Of a DNA stretch of 64,000 nucleotides, positions 26,612 through 35,752 are shown piece by piece. Made by a program: the position numbers and the translations under genes. The notes under the pieces are model-generated. The model did not search any database. It was given only the letters and a program-made list of their open reading frames with translations, and was not told the origin of the DNA. Origin of the DNA: G965227875 sp965227875 (GTDB lineage: Bacteria > Pseudomonadota > Alphaproteobacteria > Rhizobiales > JAJFHC01); the NCBI GenBank assembly GCA_965227875.1, contig OZ245783.1, forward strand, positions 2,666,001 through 2,730,000. Reading direction: 5' to 3'. Positions within the stretch are counted from its first letter, which is position 1; each line of letters begins with the position of its first letter.

Positions 26612-27322
26612 CTAGCCGTGCCAGCCGGGATGGGGCAGTTCGGGATCGCTGCAGGTGGCCTGCAACCGGTAGAAATCGAGCTTTGTCGGTGTCTGTGCAC
26701 CGGCGGCCGACAAGACCTCGTCCGACAGCGCGGTCCTGCAGGTTTCGGCAAAGTCGGCTTCGTCGCCCCAGCCTTCCACGATGACGATCCACCGGGGCAC
26801 CTTGTTCGGTTCGCCGCGCGCCTCGCTCTCCGAGTTGCCGACGGAGCTCGCCTCTTCGTTTGCGACGAGCAGGTGCGCGCCCGCGATGCTTGGCCGGTCG
26901 GCGATGCCGGGCAGGATGATGCGCGTCAGTTCCGCAATGTGCAGTTCGGTGTCGTCGTCGCCCACGTCGTAGCGCCACGTCGCGGCAAGGCCGCCCCCGC
27001 CATACCCGAAGGACCCGGCCACCCGGCAGATCGAGCGGGCGACATTGCGGAAATGCCGCACCGTCGACAGGGTCCACGGTGTCGGGTTGTCCACCCGCGC
27101 CTTGTACTCCCTGCCGGTCAGCGTCTCGGCCGTGTCGGCCTCGTAGAGGTTGAAGAACTCGAGTTCCGCGTCCTTGCCGACATAGCGCCGCCCGCGCAGG
27201 AAGCCCGGAATGCTCACCCTTTCCGGCATATGCTCGCGCCCGTGCCAGGAATAGAATTCCTCGCGTCCCTCAGGGGCGATGTCGTGCCAGATCGCAACTG
27301 CGCCTTCGCCAGCCAGGCTCAT
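26612..27322 (-). CDS. Uncharacterised dimeric alpha/beta-barrel-like protein
   Basis: A 236-residue soluble protein without a signal peptide. The N-terminus (AIWHDIAPEGREEFYSWHGR followed by EHMPERVSIPGFLRGRRY) matches EthD-like or other ferredoxin-fold monooxygenase-type domains, in which H-x2-EH-x-PER-x3-PGF is recurrent. The second half (WIVIVEGWGDEADFAETC) may be a second copy of the fold. It is divergent from the IclR gene across a palindrome-rich intergenic region, so it probably belongs to the same regulon as the ABC importer. Its reaction, if any, is unknown. Confidence 0.75.
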   Translation of the reverse strand: MSLAGEGAVAIWHDIAPEGREEFYSWHGREHMPERVSIPGFLRGRRYVGKDAELEFFNLYEADTAETLTGREYKARVDNPTPWTLSTVRHFRNVARSICRVAGSFGYGGGGLAATWRYDVGDDDTELHIAELTRIILPGIADRPSIAGAHLLVANEEASSVGNSESEARGEPNKVPRWIVIVEGWGDEADFAETCRTALSDEVLSAAGAQTPTKLDFYRLQATCSDPELPHPGWHG

Positions 27323-27386
27323 TCCCGTTTCCTTCCTGTCCCGTGGCCGCCCGTCGGCCGCGTGTCTGAATCGTCAGAAATTAATT

Positions 27387-27424
27387 TTGGAAACCTATTC
27401 CAATTTTGAATTGGTTTCTATAAT
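27387..27424. promoter_or_regulatory. IclR-type operator and -10 box in divergent promoter
   Basis: Two palindromes sit side by side: TTGGAA-ACCTA-TTCCAA (27387-27403), similar to the TGGAA-N5-TTCCA form bound by IclR proteins, and CCAATT-TTG-AATTGG (27400-27414). A perfect TATAAT (27419-27424) follows, 27 bp before the iclR ATG. The intergenic segment is much more AT-rich than its surroundings. This could control both iclR with the ABC genes and the divergent gene. Confidence 0.6.
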
Positions 27425-27451
27425 AATGTTGAAAACGAGAGGAAACGTCGC

Positions 27452-28294
27452 ATGGTTGCAGCTGTCGATCGCTGCCTGAGCCTCATCGAGGTGCTCGCCG
27501 GGGAGTCCGAGCCGGTCGAACTGACCGACATGGCCGAGCGTGTCGGCCTGCCCGTCAGCGCCGCGCACCGTATCGTTTCCACGCTCGTCAGGCGGGGCTG
27601 GGTGGTCCAGGACCCGGCCAGCCAGAACTACGCGCTCTCCCTGCGTCTCAGCACGCTCGCTTTCCGCAATCTCGACGCCCGCGCCGTGCCGGACATCGTC
27701 CAGGCGGTGCTTGACCGGCTCGCCCGGCGCACCAGGGAGTATTGTCGCCTGGCCATCGTCGAGGGCGAGGACCTCGTCTGGGTCGCGCGCGCGCAGGGGG
27801 CGACGGCGAGCCTTCGCTACGACCCCGACATGGGTCAGGAAATCGTCCTCCACGCCACGGCCAACGGCAAGGCATGGCTGGCCACCCTGCCGGAGGCGGA
27901 GGCTCTGCGCATCGTGTGTGCCCGCGGGTTCGGCAGCGTCCGCCCCCTCGGACCCGACAGCGTTTCCGATGTCGACGAGCTTCGCGCCCATCTCGCGGCG
28001 ACGCGTGAACAGGGATATGCGACGGCGATCGAGGAGGCCGAAGCGGGGACCGCGGCCATTGCCGTGCCCTTTTACGCCAACGACATCACCGACGCCCCCG
28101 TCGCCGGCACGATCAGTGTCGCCGGGCCGGTGTTGCGGATCGGTCCCGACCGCTACGAGGAACTCGGACGCGAACTCCGTCAGGCTGCCGAAGAGGTCGC
28201 TTCGGTCTGGCCGCTTCGCGCCCGCCAGCGCCGTCTTGTTGGCGCCGGCGAGACACCCGCCGAAGCCGGCCTCGCCAGGGGGGCGGGCTCATGA
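27452..28294 (+). CDS. IclR-family transcriptional regulator
   Basis: A 280-residue regulator with an N-terminal winged helix (VAAVDRCLSLIEVLAGESEP; LTDMAERVGLPVSAAHRIVSTLVRRGWV) and a C-terminal effector domain. The effector domain shows LHATANGKAWLATLPEAEALRI and the typical GYATAIEEAEAGTAAIAVPF. IclR proteins commonly sense carboxylic or aromatic acids. GAGAGGAAA precedes the ATG at good spacing. Its stop overlaps the start of the permease gene (ATGA), so it is co-transcribed with the importer it probably controls. Confidence 0.94.
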   Translation: MVAAVDRCLSLIEVLAGESEPVELTDMAERVGLPVSAAHRIVSTLVRRGWVVQDPASQNYALSLRLSTLAFRNLDARAVPDIVQAVLDRLARRTREYCRLAIVEGEDLVWVARAQGATASLRYDPDMGQEIVLHATANGKAWLATLPEAEALRIVCARGFGSVRPLGPDSVSDVDELRAHLAATREQGYATAIEEAEAGTAAIAVPFYANDITDAPVAGTISVAGPVLRIGPDRYEELGRELRQAAEEVASVWPLRARQRRLVGAGETPAEAGLARGAGS

Positions 28295-29052
28295 ATGACG
28301 TCGGCACGTTCCGCAAGGTGGCCGAACCCGCGCTCTGGTTCGCCGGACTGCTCGTCGTCTGGGAGGCCGTCGTGCGCGGTTTCGACATCCCGGTTTTCGT
28401 GCTGCCCGCACCGTCGGATTTTCTGCTTCGCATCGTCGAGGAGCGTGGCCGGCTCGGCTATCACGGGCTCATCACCACCCAGATGATCATCTACGGTTTC
28501 CTGGCCGGTGCCATCCCCGGCGTCATCCTGGGGTATCTGATCGCCAATTACCGGGCCTGCGAACGCCTGCTCTATCCGCTCGTGGTCTTCATCCAGGGCC
28601 TGCCGAAGATCACCCTCGCGCCGCTCATGCTCGTGTGGTTCGGCTTTGGAGATTTTCCCAAGGTCCTGCTGACGTCGCTGATCACGTTCTTCCCCGTGCT
28701 GGTCGACAGCGTGGTCGGGTTCAAGTCCGTCGACCGTCGCGTCTATTACCTCAGCCGGTCGACCGGTGCGTCATGGTGGCAGACCTTCCGTCTGATCCAG
28801 CTGCCCACGGCCATGCCCTACATCCTGTCGGGCTGCCGCATCACCATCGTCGTCGCCGTCACCGTGGTGATCGTCGTCGAACTCCTGAATTCCAAGACGG
28901 GTCTGGGATACATCGTCCTGCGCGCGATGACGGCCTCCGACACGTCGCTCATTTTCGCCACGCTGGTGGTCGGGTCGGGGATCGGCGTGATCCTCAGCTA
29001 CGGCGTCAACCTGCTGGAGAGACTGCTTCTGCCTTGGCGGCGGGAGCACTGA
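28291..29052 (+). CDS. NitT/TauT-family ABC permease 1
   Basis: Inner-membrane permease of 253 residues of the SsuC/TauC family. The EAA-type loop is LSRSTGASWWQTFRLIQLPTAMPYI, with the family segment FIQGLPKITLAPLMLVWFGFG before it and the C-terminal LLNSKTGLGYIVL. It overlaps iclR by four bases and is followed by the binding-protein gene after 68 bp. A second, different permease is encoded downstream, so the channel may be a heterodimer, or the two may have distinct roles. Confidence 0.94.
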   Translation: MNDVGTFRKVAEPALWFAGLLVVWEAVVRGFDIPVFVLPAPSDFLLRIVEERGRLGYHGLITTQMIIYGFLAGAIPGVILGYLIANYRACERLLYPLVVFIQGLPKITLAPLMLVWFGFGDFPKVLLTSLITFFPVLVDSVVGFKSVDRRVYYLSRSTGASWWQTFRLIQLPTAMPYILSGCRITIVVAVTVVIVVELLNSKTGLGYIVLRAMTASDTSLIFATLVVGSGIGVILSYGVNLLERLLLPWRREH

Positions 29053-29120
29053 ACGGAGGCAAAACGCCCCGTCGAACGCTTGAGAGAAGAAAACGGATTG
29101 CAACACCCAGGGAGGTAGAC

Positions 29121-30122
29121 ATGAAGCAATCACTGAACATCCTCGCCATCGCGGCCGCCGCGTCGATCGCGCTCGCACCTGTCGGCGCCAGCGCCGCCGA
29201 CAAGATCAAGATGACCATGAACTGGACGGCCGACACCGCCCATCTCGGTTTTGCGCTCGCCAAGCAGAAGGGCTTCTATGCCGACGAGGGGCTCGACGTC
29301 GAACTCGAGGAAGGCCGCGGGTCGTCCGTCGCCGCCCAGCTTGTCGCCACCGGCCAGTCCGAACTCGGTTTCGCCGATGCGGGCGCGGCCCTCAACGTGG
29401 CGTCCAAGGGCGCGCCCATCAAGATCATCTCCACGATCTGGAAGTCCGGCCAGTTCGGCATCCAGTTCCTGGAGAAGTCCGGCATCAAGGAGCCCAAGGA
29501 CCTGATCGGCAAGAAGATCTCCGTGCCGCCGAAATCCGCGATGGTTCCGCTCATGCCCGTCTTCCTGAAGGCAAACGGCATCAAGGAATCCGATGTCGAG
29601 ATCGTGTCGGCGGCGCAGAATGCGACGCTCGGCCTGCTCACGTCGGGCCAGATCGATGCGGTCGCCGAAACGCCCGAGAACACCGTCGTCCCGCTTGCCG
29701 CGCAGGGCATCAAGGCCGGCAATATGTACTTTTACAATAACGGCGTACCGCTGGTGAGCCTCAGTCTCATCGCGCGCGAGGACAAGCTCGCCGCCAACCC
29801 GGACCTCTACAAGCGTTTCATCAAGGCGACGCTGAAGGGATGGCAGGCCGCGATCGAGGATCCCGAAGCCGCCGTCGATGCGCTGAAGGCCGTCTTCCCG
29901 GAAGCCCAGAAGTCAAAGGAAGCGCTCATGAAGAGCTCCGCCTACAGCTTCTCGTCCGTCTGCCCCGGCGGGTCGGGCGACAAGATCGGCGTGACCGACG
30001 ATGCGACCTGGTCGAACATCTACGACGTCATGACGACGGCGATGAACTTCGATTCCTCCAAGCCGATCACCAACTACTACACGCTGGACTACCTGCCGGC
30101 GGAAACGGTTCTCTGTCCGTGA
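29121..30122 (+). CDS. NitT/TauT-family ABC substrate-binding protein
   Basis: Periplasmic binding protein of 333 residues in the NMT1/SsuA-like family. The signal peptide is MKQSLNILAIAAAASIALAP with cleavage after ASA (residue about 27). The mature part starts DKIKMTMNWTADTAHLGFALAKQKGFYADEG, the standard pattern for this family. Related proteins bind sulfonates, taurine, nitrate, pyrimidines or aromatic acids; the ligand cannot be told from the sequence. GGAGG lies immediately upstream of the ATG. Confidence 0.94.
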   Translation: MKQSLNILAIAAAASIALAPVGASAADKIKMTMNWTADTAHLGFALAKQKGFYADEGLDVELEEGRGSSVAAQLVATGQSELGFADAGAALNVASKGAPIKIISTIWKSGQFGIQFLEKSGIKEPKDLIGKKISVPPKSAMVPLMPVFLKANGIKESDVEIVSAAQNATLGLLTSGQIDAVAETPENTVVPLAAQGIKAGNMYFYNNGVPLVSLSLIAREDKLAANPDLYKRFIKATLKGWQAAIEDPEAAVDALKAVFPEAQKSKEALMKSSAYSFSSVCPGGSGDKIGVTDDATWSNIYDVMTTAMNFDSSKPITNYYTLDYLPAETVLCP

Positions 30123-30210
30123 CCTGACGCGCGGATAAACCTACTCCCTCGCGGGCGGGTCGGCAGCAGCATTGCCGGCCCGTCCGCACCCAACGCACCA
30201 GGACAGTCTC

Positions 30211-31017
30211 GTGACCTCGACCGACGCCACCGCCCAGACGGCCGATGCCGCCCCCGCCATCCGGCTGGAATGGATGTCCTACATCCTCTACCCGGCCATT
30301 TCCGTGGTGATCTTCCTCGCCGCGTGGGAAGCGGCCATCCGCGTGTTCGACGTGCCGCTGTGGCTCGTGCCGAAGCCGACGGATTTCATCGCGCGCCTCT
30401 TCACGGATTTCGTGCTGATCGCCGGCCACGCGTGGGCGACGTCGGTCACGCTGCTCGGGGGCTTCGTGCTCGGCATTCTCATCGCGGTGCCGCTCGCCCT
30501 GCTCATCGTCTCGGTCGGGGCCATGGAGCGCGGTCTCTATCCCGTCATCGTCTTTCTCAACATAATGCCGAAGACGGTCATCGGACCGATCCTCATCGTC
30601 TGGTTCGGCATCGGGCCGCTCGCCTCGGTGCTCATCGTTTTCCTGATGTGCTTCTTCCCGGTGCTCGTCGACTCGATGTCGGGCTTCCGGGCGATCGACC
30701 CGAGGCTCTACTACATAACGAGATCCATGGGCGCGAGCCCCTGGCACACGTTCCGCTACATCCGTCTGCCTGCTTCCATGAACCACATCTTCGCGGGCAT
30801 GCGCATCGGCATCGTCAAGGCGGTGGAGGGCGTGATCATCGCCGAGTTCATCGCCTCGAACCAGGGCCTCGGCTACATGATCATGCGCGCGTCCGATTTC
30901 ATGGACATGACCCTCATGTTCAGCGGGCTGATCGCGGCGGCCATCGTCGCCCTGATCTTCAACGGCGGACTTGCGTTCGTCGAATGGCTGGCCATGCCCT
31001 GGGCGCGTCAGGCCTGA
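30211..31017 (+). CDS. NitT/TauT-family ABC permease 2
   Basis: Second permease of the importer, 268 residues. The EAA loop is ITRSMGASPWHTFRYIRLPASMNHI, with VIVFLNIMPKTVIGPILIVWFGIG ahead of it, parallel to permease 1. The start is taken as GTG 30211 (VTSTDATAQT), which has AGGA at a suitable distance; a TTG at 30172 is the only longer option. It follows the binding-protein gene by 88 bp and precedes the ATPase gene. Confidence 0.9.
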   Translation: MTSTDATAQTADAAPAIRLEWMSYILYPAISVVIFLAAWEAAIRVFDVPLWLVPKPTDFIARLFTDFVLIAGHAWATSVTLLGGFVLGILIAVPLALLIVSVGAMERGLYPVIVFLNIMPKTVIGPILIVWFGIGPLASVLIVFLMCFFPVLVDSMSGFRAIDPRLYYITRSMGASPWHTFRYIRLPASMNHIFAGMRIGIVKAVEGVIIAEFIASNQGLGYMIMRASDFMDMTLMFSGLIAAAIVALIFNGGLAFVEWLAMPWARQA

Positions 31018-31084
31018 TTTTTCCGCGGCGTCGCGTGCGGGTCCGCACGGCCGCCGCCTTTGTGTCACAATAGGCAGCGAACAG

Positions 31085-31942
31085 ATGAACAGAATGGACA
31101 GTTTCGAAGGAGGCGCGGCCGTGGTCGGGTCAAGGTCACAGGGCATCCCCGATCGGGCGGACGGCGCCGGCGCGTCCATCGTCGCCAGGGGCATGAGCAA
31201 GGTCTACGGCTCGGGCGCGGGCGCGGTCCATGCCCTGGGACCCATAGACCTCGACATAAAACCGGGTGAGTTCGTAAGCCTGATCGGGCCTTCCGGATGC
31301 GGCAAGAGCACGACCATGCTTCTGGTGTCCGGCCTCGAACCCATCAGCGAAGGCACGGTGGAAGTCGACGGCAAGCCACTCACGGATCCGATCTCCGAGG
31401 TCGGCATCGTGTTCCAGGACCACCTGCTGCTGGAGTTCCGCACCGCTCTCGCAAACGTCATGCTGCAGCAGGAGATCCGGGGGCTCGACCGGGCCGCGAC
31501 GCTGGACCGGGCCGCCGCCCTGTTCGAGCGTCTCGGCCTCACCGGCGCCGAGGAGCGCTATCCCCGCCAGCTTTCCGGCGGCATGCGCCAGCGCGTCTCC
31601 ATCGCCCGTGCGCTGGTTCACGAACCGTCCATGCTGCTGATGGACGAACCCTTCGGTGCGCTCGACGCGATCACCCGCACGCAGATCCGCCACGACCTGG
31701 AAATGCTCTGGCTGGAGACCCGCAAGACGGTGCTCTTCATCACCCACTCGATCGAGGAGGCCGTGGGTCTCTCGGACAGGGTGCTGGTCATGTCAAACGG
31801 CCCGGGCACGATCGTCGACGAGATCGAGATCGATCTCCCGCGCCCCCGTCCGGCGCATCTGGGCGAGTATCCCGAGTTTTCCGAATACGCCAGGCGCATC
31901 TACGCCACCTTCGAGAAGCTCGGCATCTATCATTTCAAGTAG
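31085..31942 (+). CDS. NitT/TauT-family ABC ATPase
   Basis: ATPase subunit of the importer, 285 residues, SsuB/TauB type. Walker A is GPSGCGKST, the Q-loop is VFQDHLLLEFRT, the signature LSGGMRQR, Walker B MLLMDEPFGALD and the switch histidine ITHS. An N-terminal extension of about 30 residues precedes the core. The start at 31085 (MNRMDSFEGG) was chosen; ATG 31094 is an alternative. A 15 bp gap separates it from the AroE-like gene. Confidence 0.95.
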   Translation: MNRMDSFEGGAAVVGSRSQGIPDRADGAGASIVARGMSKVYGSGAGAVHALGPIDLDIKPGEFVSLIGPSGCGKSTTMLLVSGLEPISEGTVEVDGKPLTDPISEVGIVFQDHLLLEFRTALANVMLQQEIRGLDRAATLDRAAALFERLGLTGAEERYPRQLSGGMRQRVSIARALVHEPSMLLMDEPFGALDAITRTQIRHDLEMLWLETRKTVLFITHSIEEAVGLSDRVLVMSNGPGTIVDEIEIDLPRPRPAHLGEYPEFSEYARRIYATFEKLGIYHFK

Positions 31943-31957
31943 GACGCCCGAACCTCC

Positions 31958-32737
31958 ATGAGACGGTATGTGATGATCGGCGCGCCGGTCACCCATGTGC
32001 GCACGCCGCCCATACTCGAGGCCTTCCTCCAGGCCGAGGCCGGCGGGGCGGAGGTGCCGGTCCGCCATGTCGGTCCGGAAGGCCTCGCGGACTTCATGGC
32101 CGGGGTCCGCGACGACCCTGGCGTCGACGGCCTCATGGTCACCATGCCGCACAAGAGGGCGATCCTGCCTTTCCTCGACGGTCTGTCGGAGATCGCGGCG
32201 TTTACCGGCAGCGTGAACGCGGTCAAGCGGCGCACGTCCGGCGAACTGGTCGGGGCGCAGTTCGACGGCATTGCCCTCGTGCGCGCCGTTCTCGCCGCGG
32301 GCGTGCCGCTTGGCGGGTGTCGCGTGCTTCTCGCGGGCGTCGGCGGCGCCGGCCTCGCCATCGGTCAGGCGCTCCTCCGTTCCGGCTGCACGGAACTGGT
32401 CGTCACCGACACGGATGAGGGGTTTGCCGCCCGCGCCGTCGAACGCCTTTCCCGGTACGGCAGATGCCGCGCCAGGGAGGCCGGGGACGACAATTTCGGC
32501 CTGCTGGTCAACGCTACTCCGCTCGGCATGGAAGACGGCGACCCGAGTCCTTTCACGCAGGACATGGTGCGCAGGTCCGGCCGTGTCGCCGACATCGTCG
32601 CCGACCCGCCGCGCACCGCCCTTGCGGCCCAGGCGCGCGACGCGGGCGCGGTGCTCGTCACCGGCCGCGACATGGTCGCCGGCCAGATCGAGCCCATCGG
32701 CCGCTGGCTGCTGCATGACCGGACCGAACAGGACTGA
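31958..32737 (+). CDS. Shikimate dehydrogenase homologue with altered substrate site
   Basis: A 259-residue AroE-fold dehydrogenase. The catalytic lysine is present in VTMPHK and the aspartate in GAQFDG, and a dinucleotide-binding loop AGVGGAGLAIGQAL is clear. The two serines that bind the shikimate carboxylate in AroE (pattern H-S-x-S-P) are replaced here (THVRTPP), and the N-T-D segment reads AQFDG. It therefore probably acts on another hydroxy acid, not in the shikimate pathway. It closes the IclR-ABC operon, so its substrate may be derived from the imported compound (inference). Confidence 0.85.
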   Translation: MRRYVMIGAPVTHVRTPPILEAFLQAEAGGAEVPVRHVGPEGLADFMAGVRDDPGVDGLMVTMPHKRAILPFLDGLSEIAAFTGSVNAVKRRTSGELVGAQFDGIALVRAVLAAGVPLGGCRVLLAGVGGAGLAIGQALLRSGCTELVVTDTDEGFAARAVERLSRYGRCRAREAGDDNFGLLVNATPLGMEDGDPSPFTQDMVRRSGRVADIVADPPRTALAAQARDAGAVLVTGRDMVAGQIEPIGRWLLHDRTEQD

Positions 32738-32828
32738 CCGGGCGGCTCCCGGGCTGTGGCGCGCCCGATCGTTTGTGTGCTAAGGAACCGCTCCGAATTT
32801 CCGTCATCCGCGTTCAGGGAGGCCCGTC

Positions 32829-33182
32829 ATGACCGACGCCGTCACGATCTACCACAACCCGCGCTGCTCCAAGTCCCGACAGACGCTCAATCTTCTGAAG
32901 GAACACGGTGTCGAGCCGGTCGTCGTCGAATACCTTCAGGACACGCCTGGCGCGGACGAACTGAAGGACATTCTCGCCAAGCTCGGCCTCGGACCGCGGG
33001 ACATCATGCGCAAGGGTGAGAAGGTCTACAAGGAACTGGAACTGGGAGATGCGAGCCTCAACGACGAGGCGCTTCTGACCGCCATGTCTGCCAATCCCAT
33101 CCTGATCGAACGCCCCATCGTCGTCTCCGGCGACAAGGCCGCCCTCGGCCGCCCCCCGGAAAACGTCCTCGACATCCTCTAA
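32829..33182 (+). CDS. arsC: Arsenate reductase, glutaredoxin-linked ArsC type
   Basis: A 117-residue thioredoxin-fold protein with the ArsC catalytic cysteine in HNPRCSKSRQTLNLL and the conserved IERPIV segment toward the C-terminus (NPILIERPIVV). Such proteins reduce arsenate with glutathione and glutaredoxin. No arsB or arsR is near, so this is likely the housekeeping-type single gene. It is 91 bp downstream of the AroE-like gene and is followed by the first hairpin-repeat array. Confidence 0.94.
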   Translation: MTDAVTIYHNPRCSKSRQTLNLLKEHGVEPVVVEYLQDTPGADELKDILAKLGLGPRDIMRKGEKVYKELELGDASLNDEALLTAMSANPILIERPIVVSGDKAALGRPPENVLDIL

Positions 33183-33235
33183 GCCGCCCGCCTGCAGCCC
33201 CTAACCGCCCGCCCTTCCGCACAGCGACGCCGCAT

Positions 33236-33762
33236 CCCCGGACACGATCCGGGGCCCAGCGGCGGGCGGTGACACATCCGCGGCCAATGGGTCCTGACTT
33301 TCGTCAGGACTTCGGTGGGAGGGGCGACATGCTTGCGCTCTGGCTCTCCCCAGCCTAGCGTAAAGCCTGAACCATAAGCTTCGGAAACTTCACCCCCCGA
33401 AGCCCCGGACCCCGATCCGGGGCCCAGCGGCGGGCGGTGAATCATCCTCGGCCAATGGGTCCTGACTTTCGTCAGGACTTCGGTCGGAGAGGGCAGGATG
33501 CATTTGCCCTGGTTCCTCCCCAGCCTAGCGTAAAGCCTGAACCATAAGCTTCGGAAACTCCGCCCCGAAGCCCCGGACCCCGATCCGGGGCCCAGCCGCA
33601 GGCGGTGATACATCCGCGGCCAATGGGTCCTGACTTTCGTCAGGACTTCGGTGGGAGGGGGCAGGATGCATTTGCCCTGGTGCCCCCCAAGCCTAGCGAA
33701 AAGCCTGAACCATAAGCTTCGGAAACTTCACCCCCCGAAGCCCCGGACCCCGATCCGGGGCC
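33236..33762. repeat. Intergenic hairpin-repeat array A (about 168-bp units)
   Basis: Three tandem units begin at 33236, 33403 and 33571, and a partial fourth at 33741. Each carries two hairpins: CCCCGGA-N5/6-TCCGGGG, and GTCCTGAC-TTTC-GTCAGGAC (33291, 33459, 33627). Between hairpins the units share segments such as CAGCCTAGCGTAAAGCCTG and ACCATAAGCTTCGGAAACT. The array fills the 643 bp between arsC and the MATE gene stop. Open frames through it are repeat artefacts. Confidence 0.9.
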
Positions 33763-33825
33763 CATTGGGGTCGGGAGAGCCCCGGTCGCGGACCGGATAC
33801 CGGTTGGCCGGCGATCTTGCTCGCG

Positions 33826-35187
33826 TCAGGTGTCCCGATTTCCGAACAGGTCTCTCAGGAGCGCGGGATAGCGGTAGCCCAGCGTGACGCCGCGCGCGGA
33901 GAGAAGGATCATGATCGCGATCCACAGGCCGTGATTGCCGAGAATCGGTGTCAGCGTCCACCAGGCGATGAGATACAGGACGACGCTCAGCAGCATGTAG
34001 TTGCGCATGTCCCGGGTCCGCGTGGCGCCGATATAGACGCCGTCGAGCTGGAAGCAGGCGACGCCCACGACCGGACTGATCGCCGCCCAGAAGAGATACG
34101 CCCGCGCCGTCTCGCGCACCTCCTCGTTCACCGTCATGGCCTCGATCATGGCCTGTCCGAACACGAAGAAGACGAGGCAGACGATCACCGCGATCACCCC
34201 CGACCAGAGGCTCGACACGATCACCGCCCGGTGAAACCGGGCCCGGCTGCGCGCGCCCAGGGCCTGACCGGCGAGCGTTTCCGCGGCATAGGCGAAACCG
34301 TCCAGCAGGTAGGAGCTCAGCGACACGAGGTTCATCAGCACCGTGTTGGCCGCGAGCACGATATCGCCCTCCTTGGCCGACTGGGCGGTGAAGAAGGAAA
34401 ACGCGAACAGGACGCACAATGTGCGCACGAGTATGTCGCCGTTCACCGCCATGGTGTGGCGGAGGCGGCCGGGATCCCGGATCCGCGCCCAGTCCCAGTC
34501 CCCGCCGCGGCGTCCCAGTTCGTAGCGGATCGCAACCGCCCCCGCACCGGCCGCGGTCAGTTCCGCGATCACCGTGCCGAGCGCCACGCCGCTCACCCCC
34601 ATGTCGAGCCACAGCACGAACACCGCGTCGAGCACGATGTTCGTGATGTTGAGAACCAGTTGCAGCGACAGGCCGATGCCGGTCCGGCCCAAGCCTATGA
34701 ACCATCCCAGCACGGCGAAATTGAAAAGGGCCGCGGGCGCGCTCCATATCCGGATCGCGAAATAGGTCTGCGCGTGCCGCTCGACATCCGCAGAGGCGTC
34801 GATGATCTCGAAGGACAGCCAGCCGATCAGACCCTGCAGCACGACGAGTGCCGCACCGGCGCCCGCCGCGACCAGGAGGGCGCGGCCGAGAACCGCGCGC
34901 ATCTCGTCCGCGTCGCCCGCGCCGGCCGCCTGGGCGGTGAACCCGGTCGTTCCCATGCGCAGGAAGGCGAACGCCCAGTAGAGGAAGTTGAAGATGAGCG
35001 CGCCGATGGCGATCGCGCCGATGTAGTAGGCGTCGCCGAGCTGTCCGATGATCGCGGTGTCGACGATACCGATCAGCGGCGTGGAAATGTTGGCCGCGAC
35101 GATGGGCAGCGCGATCGCGAGCACCGCCGTATGCGTGATCGGCCGCGGCGGCGCCTGCGGGGCATCATGGGACTGTGTCAGGGTCAA
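33826..35187 (-). CDS. MATE-family efflux transporter
   Basis: Twelve-span multidrug and toxin extrusion exporter of about 453 residues. It starts its first span at ITHTAVLAIALPIVAANISTPL and shows typical MATE segments such as FNFLYWAFAFLRMGTTGFTAQA and the symmetric second half SYLLDGFAYAAETLAGQALGA, which is close to the DinF/NorM-type subgroup. No ATG exists near the domain start; TTG 35187 was chosen, with GTG 35250 and ATG 35304 as longer options lying toward the repeat array. It likely exports cationic or organic compounds with a proton or sodium gradient. Confidence 0.92.
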   Translation of the reverse strand: MTLTQSHDAPQAPPRPITHTAVLAIALPIVAANISTPLIGIVDTAIIGQLGDAYYIGAIAIGALIFNFLYWAFAFLRMGTTGFTAQAAGAGDADEMRAVLGRALLVAAGAGAALVVLQGLIGWLSFEIIDASADVERHAQTYFAIRIWSAPAALFNFAVLGWFIGLGRTGIGLSLQLVLNITNIVLDAVFVLWLDMGVSGVALGTVIAELTAAGAGAVAIRYELGRRGGDWDWARIRDPGRLRHTMAVNGDILVRTLCVLFAFSFFTAQSAKEGDIVLAANTVLMNLVSLSSYLLDGFAYAAETLAGQALGARSRARFHRAVIVSSLWSGVIAVIVCLVFFVFGQAMIEAMTVNEEVRETARAYLFWAAISPVVGVACFQLDGVYIGATRTRDMRNYMLLSVVLYLIAWWTLTPILGNHGLWIAIMILLSARGVTLGYRYPALLRDLFGNRDT

Positions 35188-35325
35188 CGGAGACGTCCGG
35201 GACGGGAAAACGAGGAGCGCGGCAGTGCCGCCCCCCTCCCCCTCTAGCACGAACCGCCCCGCGCCGCATCCCCGGACACCGACCGGGGGAGACCCGACCC
35301 GCAAAGGCCTCGCGCGACCGGTGGA

Positions 35326-35704
35326 TCCTGACTTGCGTCAGGAATTCGGGTGGGGTGGTGAACTCGGTCCGGACCCGCAATACTTTCGGATTGCCGGCGC
35401 AGGCCGGCATCCAGCAGGCGGTGCGGCTGGATCCTGACGTTCGTCAGGAATGCGGGTGAGATGGTGAATTCGGTCCTGACCCGCAAGACTTCCGAATTGC
35501 CGGCGCAGGCCGGCATCCAGCAGGCGGTGCGGCTGGATCCTGACGTTCGTCAGGAATGCGGGTGAGATGGTGAATTCGGTCCTGACCCGCAAGACTTCCG
35601 AATTGCCGACGCAGGCCGGCATCCAGCAGGCGGTGCGGCCGGATCCTGACGTTCGTCAGGAATGCGGACGGGGCGTGGCGGAAGCCCCGGACGCCGATCC
35701 GGGG
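35326..35704. repeat. Intergenic hairpin-repeat array B (106-bp units)
   Basis: A strict 106-bp period: the tract beginning GTGCGGC recurs at 35421, 35527 and 35633. Hairpins are TCCTGAC-N4-GTCAGGA at 35326, 35432, 35538 and 35644, alternating with TGCCGGC-GCAG-GCCGGCA at 35392 and 35498 and a one-mismatch copy at 35604. The array ends with a single CCCCGGA-N6-TCCGGGG hairpin (35685-35704) of array A type. It lies between the MATE gene start and the next minus-strand gene stop at 35753. Confidence 0.92.
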
Positions 35705-35752
35705 CCCAGCCATGCAGGAACGGGCGGGGAAGGAGACCCGCTAACCGGCGTC

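Noticed and set aside
33179..33613. A 144-residue open frame over repeat array A
   Set aside because: It is formed by the repeat units themselves, repeats internally with the array period, and has no ribosome-binding site or family match.
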